Translations under genes and position numbers: made by a program
DNA from: Diphasiastrum complanatum
Lineage: Eukaryota > Streptophyta > Lycopodiopsida > Lycopodiales > Lycopodiaceae
DNA: 64,000 bases
Direction of reading: 5' to 3'
Assembly (NCBI GenBank): GCA_029204225.1
Contig: CM055097.1
Location: forward strand, 32,390,802 to 32,454,801
Shown here: piece by piece, positions 58,561-64,000 of the stretch
Numbering within the stretch: position 1 is the stretch's first letter
Layout of the letters: every line of letters begins with the position of its first letter
The notes under the pieces: model-generated
What the model was told of the DNA's origin: nothing
What the model saw: the letters and a program-made list of their open reading frames with translations, nothing else
The model's database searches: none

Positions 58561-58996
58561 CACCGTTGGATGTTTTCACAAACTCCACGAGATGTTGCCA
58601 CGTGTCTCTCTTTGAAGCCCTAGGCACATCACATTTGACCATCGTTGTGGGCATTGGGTCTCCTTAGCTCCATTGAGACGCTACTAGTTTAAGCAGGACA
58701 GCGTTGGATGTGATTGTAGGCTATCAGATCTTGCCACGTGGGCTTCAAGTTGACGGTGGATGAGCTTCCAAGTGGAGCTATAACGCGTGGCTAGCATCCA
58801 AAGGGGGGGCGTAAACCTATGCCGTGAGCCCGCTAGATTGCATGGACAAGCCTAGCGAGGGGTGACCGTGGCCCCCTATGTTCCTCTATCTTAGTCGCAC
58901 GGTAAATTTAAAGTCTCCACGGCTGGATGTAGTCCATAGACGTTCAGATTTTGCCACGTGTATGTGCAAGGGCGACAAGTGGTATCATGCCACGTG
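58561..58996 (+). promoter_or_regulatory. Repeated G-box module upstream of HMGR
   Basis: CACGTG occurs at 58599, 58735, 58955 and 58991. Three of the four sit in a longer repeated frame: a GTTGGATG or GCTGGATG word, 25-30 bases, then AGAT.TTGCCACGTG. The cluster lies 1.2-1.6 kb upstream of the HMGR ATG, on the same side as the gene's GA-rich probable leader. G-boxes are common in light- and hormone-responsive plant promoters. Whether they act on HMGR is unproven. Confidence 0.5.
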
Positions 58997-59040
58997 GAGG
59001 ATATCCAAGTGGTCGGGCGTCGACTAGTTGGTGGCACTGA

Positions 59041-60198
59041 GCCCTTGCCAGAAGCAAAAGCATGGAAACGAAGAAGAGAGGAGAAGAAAAGAGGGAGGGC
59101 ATGAAGGAAGGAGGCGATCGGAACAGGAGCGTCAGTTTTGAGACGTAAATTGCTCGATCCTCATCAGTAGCAACCATAATAATCCTAATCCTAATCGTAA
59201 TAAGAAAGAAGGAAAGAAAGAAAGCAAGAAAGAAAAGACAGAGAAAAACAGGTCTTATGATCTGTAAGTTTTTCATTGATCTCAAAACTTATGAGTTCTG
59301 GTTTTCTTTGAAAGATGCCAAAGATTTGCGTCTCAGTCTTGTGCCTAAAGCCTTTGAGCTCGTCAGTTGACGTATATAAATGATTAGCATGTAACTATGA
59401 ATTTGATCCGGAAACCTGAAGAAGCTGGCATTGCATGTGATGTTATAAATCGTATCTTTGGATGGCTGTTAGGTTTTTTTTTTTTTTTAAATGGTGGCTT
59501 GTAAATGTGCTGATTAGTTGTCTAGTTTTGATCATTTTTGTTGTGGGATGTGCTGGTTAGTTATGTAGTTTTGAGCATGTTTCTTGTTTCTTGTTTTGGC
59601 GGATGTTTTCTGTGAACCACTTCTATCTTTGGCTTTTCGTGTTGACCTTGTGGTAAATAGCAAGCACGCATGCTGGTTGCTTTCATGGTTCCTTAGAGAA
59701 TTGGAATGAGAATTGTTCGGCATTAATTGTATGCTTTTTCTGCTTTGCCAAGAAGCTTGACACTAGTTCTTTCAATTTCAGGATCAACCTATTGACGTTT
59801 CAACTATAGGATGATTCGTGTTAGCTGCTAAGTGATATGTACTTTGCTGTTCGGACCGATTGCTTTTTCATTGATGAATGCAGCCTAGTACTCGAGCAAA
59901 ATATTGATTCCATTATAAAGTAAGTAAAGAGTCTGAATGCCGCTGAGGAGGCAAGCATTTAGCGGCAAGATAAGAGAAGTGCACGTGAACCATGTATACG
60001 CTTGTAATAAGTATCAAAATGCCTTAGAAAATTTATACTCATAGTAAATTTTTATGTGGTCAATGCAGGCGGACTTACATGAAATACTAGAATGTTGTTA
60101 TTTCGTAATGTTTCGATTCTGGCTGCAACTTAAGAGTCATCAGATGTGCAATTAAACTGGAGCCCTATCAACATTGTGACTGTGGATCTTGAACCGGA
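59041..60198 (+). promoter_or_regulatory. HMGR 5' region: GA-rich leader and possible leader intron
   Basis: 59041-59262 is GA/AAG-rich like many plant 5' leaders and ends at CT|GTAAGTTTTT (59266), a good donor. TGCAG|G at 60069 is a fitting acceptor, so an 800-bp leader intron is plausible. Alternatively transcription starts after TATATAAA at 59373-59380, which directly follows the dyad CGTCA-GT-TGACG (59361-59372). Confidence 0.4.
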
Positions 60199-62761
60199 AT
60201 GGGAATAGACGCTGCCATGAATCTTAGGCATGTTCGTAGTAATCTAAGAGGAAAACAGGTTAACTTCAAGCCCTTAGCATCAGACGCTTTACCCTTGCCA
60301 GTTGCTTTGACAAACAAGATATTTTTCGTTTTGTTTTTCGCTGCATCCTATTACCTACTACGGAGATGGCGAGAGAAGATCAGGAACTACACGCCTCTTC
60401 ACGTACTCAATATGGGCGAGATCTTAGCCATTGTTGCTGAGATAGGCTCTTTCATATATCTGACAGGATTTTTTGGAATAGACTACGTTCAAAATATTAT
60501 CAGTAAGAGCAGCGATGGTCCATGGGACTTGGATGATGAAAATGAAAAGAGTGCAGCTGTGCATTCTCAGAAAGGCATCATGAATCCTCGGCCGCAGCCT
60601 ACTGGAAGCTCACTCAAAGACTCCTCTGATGAAGCTATAGCGTATTCTGTGAGAAACGCTGAAGTCTCTTCACATTCTTTAGAGTCTCAGTTAGGGGATT
60701 GTATGAGAGCGACCTCGGTGAGGAGGAGAGCAGTAGAGTTGGCTACGGGGAGGTCAATGGAGGGGCTTCCTTTATTAGGAATGGATTATTCAACAGTTCG
60801 GGGTCAATGCTGTGAGATGGTTATTGGTCATGTTCAAATTCCAGTGGGAGTTGCTGGACCTTTATTGCTCGATGCTTCGGAGTATACTATTCCAATGGCT
60901 ACAACAGAAGGCTGCCTGGTTGCCAGTACCAATCGCGGGTGCAAGGCAATATATCAGTCTGGAGGAGCAACTAGTATACTCACAAAAGATGGTATAACTC
61001 GTGCACCCGTGGTGAGGTTTTCAACTGCAAAAAGAGCAGCAGAGCTGAAATTTTACATTGAAGACCCTGAAAACTTTTATACATTTTCAGTCGTATTCAA
61101 TAGGTGAGCACTGAAGACTAAATTGCTACCATGCTACCGTGAAAATTGCTTAATTTTTGTAAAAAATGAAATTCAAAGCATTTCACCTTTTGAAACAGCT
61201 TGCTGTTGATGTGTAAAAAATTTGGATGTGTAAAAAACATTATCTTTCGCTGCTTGTAAATGTCTCGTAGTACTCATTACGTGATGTCTTGGAGCATGCT
61301 TTACTTTGTTGAAAGGATTCGCATCCACCTAAAAGTTATGGCAAAACTCCCCGCAGCAGCCAGTTGGATAAGAGTAGTTGCTGAGGCCTCGAAGACGCAG
61401 GCTCGAATCCCGGTTGTTGTGGTGAAGGGATTCCTAGGAATCTGATGCTCCAATCTGGACTTGGCCTACGTGGATTTACAGTGTAGATACCGTGCATTAT
61501 TGCAGATAGAACTATCAAATACTGCTGCAAAAGGAAGTCAGGGCAAATGTGTTTGTTCCCCTCCCCATGATTCTAATACTAATAGATTCTCTGGTGTGGA
61601 AATACAGAACAAGCAGGTTTGCAAGGCTGCAGAGCATGCGTTGTGTCTTAGCAGGACGAAATTTGTATATTCGCTTCTGCTGTTCTACTGGAGATGCAAT
61701 GGGCATGAATATGATCTCAAAAGGTGTGCAAAATGTCTTGAAGTATCTGCAAGATATCTACCCAGATATGGAGGTAGTCAGTGTTTCAGGTAAATGAACT
61801 GAATCACCGTTTGGTGACTTGTAGAAGTTCAACTCTTGAAATGGTTAATATCTACAGCTTACTGGAGTTGAAAGTTTTAGGATCATATATGGTTTTTTGT
61901 CTGTTGTAAAGCTGTGACTTACACATCAATAAAAATTTAAATACAGAAAAGCAATTTGGCAACCAAAACTAAATGTTTTCATATTTTGGATCATTCTTCA
62001 TGCCACTACTGCTATTAGTGACTTCAAGAAGATCACAATCCGCTTGTCAAAATGAACAATGACACCATGTATTTTGCTCAACAGGAAATTTCTGTGCTGA
62101 TAAAAAACCCACTGCAGTCAATTGGATTGAGGGTCGAGGAAAATCGGTCGTATGCGAGGCCGTCATAAAAGGAGACGTAGTTTCAGGAGTCCTGAAAACG
62201 TCAGTGCCAGCTCTTGTTCAGTTAAATACAATAAAAAATCTTGCTGGTTCAGCTCTTGCTGGTGCTATTGGTGGTTTCAATGCACATGCGGCAAATATTG
62301 TTTCTGCTATTTTTATAGCAACAGGCCAAGATCCAGCTCAGAACGTAGAGAGCTCACAATGTCTTACCATGATGGAAGCAGTCAATGGTGGAACTGACTT
62401 GCACATTTCTGTCACTATGCCTTCTATTGAGGTGACTCTCATTTGTTTGTCATACGTAGTTCAGTTTACTATACACTTTCATGGTTGGTGAAGTCTGTGC
62501 TGATCATCCTTCTGTTTCCAGGTTGGCACTGTTGGAGGAGGCACCCAGTTGGCATCTCAAGCTGCTTGTTTAAATCTGTTGGGCGTCAGGGGGCCACATC
62601 CACGATCTCCAGGTGCTAATGCACAAACTTTATCCAGGATTGTTGCTGGTACAGTGCTTGCTGGGGAGCTCTCCCTTATGTCGGCATTGGCTGCAGGCCA
62701 GCTGGTGAAAAGCCACATGAAATACAACCGTTCTAGCAAGGACATTAGAGATCTAAACTAG
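60199..62761 (+). CDS. HMGR: 3-hydroxy-3-methylglutaryl-CoA reductase
   Basis: Four exons, 60199-61103, 61608-61789, 62085-62431 and 62522-62761, give 557 residues. All introns are GT/AG and sit where plant HMGR genes have theirs. The enzyme reduces HMG-CoA to mevalonate with two NADPH, the committed step of cytosolic isoprenoid synthesis, and is anchored in the ER. The N-terminus has an Arg-rich start ([11 protein letters not shown]) and two membrane spans (about 36-54 and 70-96). A variable linker leads to the catalytic domain. Catalytic residues are Glu237 (TTEGCLVAS), Lys369 ([10 protein letters not shown]), Asp445 (GQDPAQN) and His543 (LVKSHM). Ser549 in HMKYNRSS matches the SnRK1 phosphorylation site. 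ATG 60199 is the first in frame; ATG 60217 is an alternative. No disrupting change seen. Confidence 0.97.
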
Positions 62762-63838
62762 TTTTCAGATTCGAGATCTCCGTAGGAAGCATGTCACTGT
62801 TGTTCAGAAGTGGCTCATTTCAGAACTCTTTGACACGATTCACTTACATTTCTTCAAGTGTATATTCGTGCTATTTTTGCTCCAAATTTCAACATTTGAA
62901 GGATATTCCTTTTCGCGAAGATCCTTCATGCACTCACTATAGCGATTAAATTGCTCTTTTCCCTTTGAAGCAGCATTTTCTGACAACTATTAAATGCTTG
63001 AGCATTTATTATGTTCGATCGGCATGACATTTCAATTACTCTGCTTTAGCATACTTATTGCACATTTTATAATGTGCTCGATATCCGGTTCTTGTCAACG
63101 TTGGAAATTCAGCTATTTCATTTGACTCGGCATTATGTATTGAGGGATCTAGTGTCGCCTTATTGCACTTCATATTTTTGTAACAGTCTATATGGCACAA
63201 ATGTTGAGCCTTATGATGTCATATATCCTGTGCGAATTGGTTCAGGAAACAAAACCTTCAATCATTGTTTGCTCATCATATCCTCCTAAAATTTTAGCAC
63301 TATTGCTCGTGATTTGCCGCTCAGACCATTTGCAAAGTCTAGTTTATCCCTTTGCTAACAACTTTTAACTATCTAAAATCCCACTGTCCATACACTATGC
63401 AAAATCACTAATCCATTGTTTTCTTTTTTCAAAAAAAATTCAAACAGCCTCCTCAATGATTCTAAGAGTGGCACCGTGTTTTTTTGCAATTGACTTGCTC
63501 ACTTTGAGTAACACCACAAGCTAAACCATTCCAAAAATGAAGAGTTTTATACATTTTTGTTTCAATGTTTCAATGTATAACGTTCAAAAGCTTCAGATTC
63601 ATTCTACACAATCGAATTATTTGCTTGGCATTTTACTTTGTATCCTGGCAGAGCATTTAACTTTGCAAACAGTTTTTCCTATGGAATAACATCATAACTT
63701 CAGCTTGGTGAGGCATATGGATGCTGCCTTATGTATGGATTCTGAGTGAAGGATTTTCTTGTTGGTTGATACGCAAAAACACTTGCTAGTATGTATGGCT
63801 TGTTTAATTTCACCTGGTTCCTATATATGGATCTGCTG

Positions 63839-63840
<2 letters not shown>
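62762..63840 (+). other. 3' flank of HMGR
   Basis: The AT-rich sequence after the stop presumably includes the 3' untranslated region. No second gene recognised. Confidence 0.5.

Positions 63841-63876
<36 letters not shown>
63841..63876. repeat. GA microsatellite
   Basis: About 18 GA units. Confidence 0.95.
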
Positions 63877-63880
<4 letters not shown>

Positions 63881-64000
63881 CACGGACTTGCACAACGCAC
63901 GCGAGCATGCCTCACCTGGCATTAGAGGTTGGGGAGGAGTGCTACAAATTTTTGGAGTTGGAAATGGATATAAACTTTTGTGGATGTAACGTATTATGGA
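63877..64000. other. Window end, nothing seen
   Basis: Short non-coding remainder. Confidence 0.4.

Noticed and set aside
58599-58996. CRISPR-like spacing of repeated words
   Set aside because: The repeats are degenerate, few and in a plant nuclear context with no cas genes; they are better read as G-box modules.
61260-61600. Short frames within HMGR intron 1
   Set aside because: They lie between a clean donor (61104) and acceptor (61607) and interrupt a perfectly conserved protein.

Overview
The window is nuclear DNA of a land plant. Two genes look functional. One is a four-exon HMG-CoA reductase with the plant architecture (short lumenal loop, two membrane spans, plant-type C-terminal phospho-serine context). 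The other is a mitochondrial-type enoyl-CoA hydratase whose first intron is about 8.5 kb. Everything else is mainly decayed, nested LTR retrotransposons, a LINE relic and AT-rich spacer. Long introns, very low gene density and old layered LTR elements fit a large plant genome such as a fern or gymnosperm; this placement is an inference and I cannot name a species.

Layout. 1-4084: spacer, a 721-bp LTR-like repeat (family A, minus) and unrecognised coding-like fragments, including a minus-strand transposase-like relic. 4085-18551: a plus-strand non-chromoviral (OTA-type) Ty3/gypsy element with gag, pol and an unusual third ORF. It is split by a chromovirus at 8713-14930 whose 3' end is lost. 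It abuts a minus-strand Ty1/copia relic at 18552-19500. 19501-22600: AT-rich spacer with a perfect 101-bp tandem duplication. 22600-26330: a LINE relic (ORF1, then endonuclease). 26654-36938: the enoyl-CoA hydratase gene on the minus strand, with a chromovirus integrase relic, a possible B3-like fragment and fold-back repeats in its first intron.

38093-53560 is the most layered part. A family-A LTR is interrupted by a copia-type composite (38520-53255, TSD TATTA). That composite contains a gypsy gag fragment, a second copia LTR with its own primer-binding site, a duplicated degenerate module, and a second copy of the OTA gypsy element (44795-52635, minus) sitting in its 3' LTR.

53700-55009 holds a dense cluster of CACGTG palindromes between two divergent TATA boxes with related flanks, next to a long GA microsatellite. 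55010-60198 is spacer plus the HMGR upstream region, with a 127-bp near-perfect hairpin and a repeated G-box module. HMGR occupies 60199-62761 and its 3' flank runs to the end.

The two genes have no functional linkage visible here. HMGR makes mevalonate at the ER; the hydratase acts in acyl-CoA breakdown. The best candidates for something new are the third ORF of the OTA gypsy family, seen in two independently decayed copies, and the divergent G-box region at 54.0-54.4 kb.
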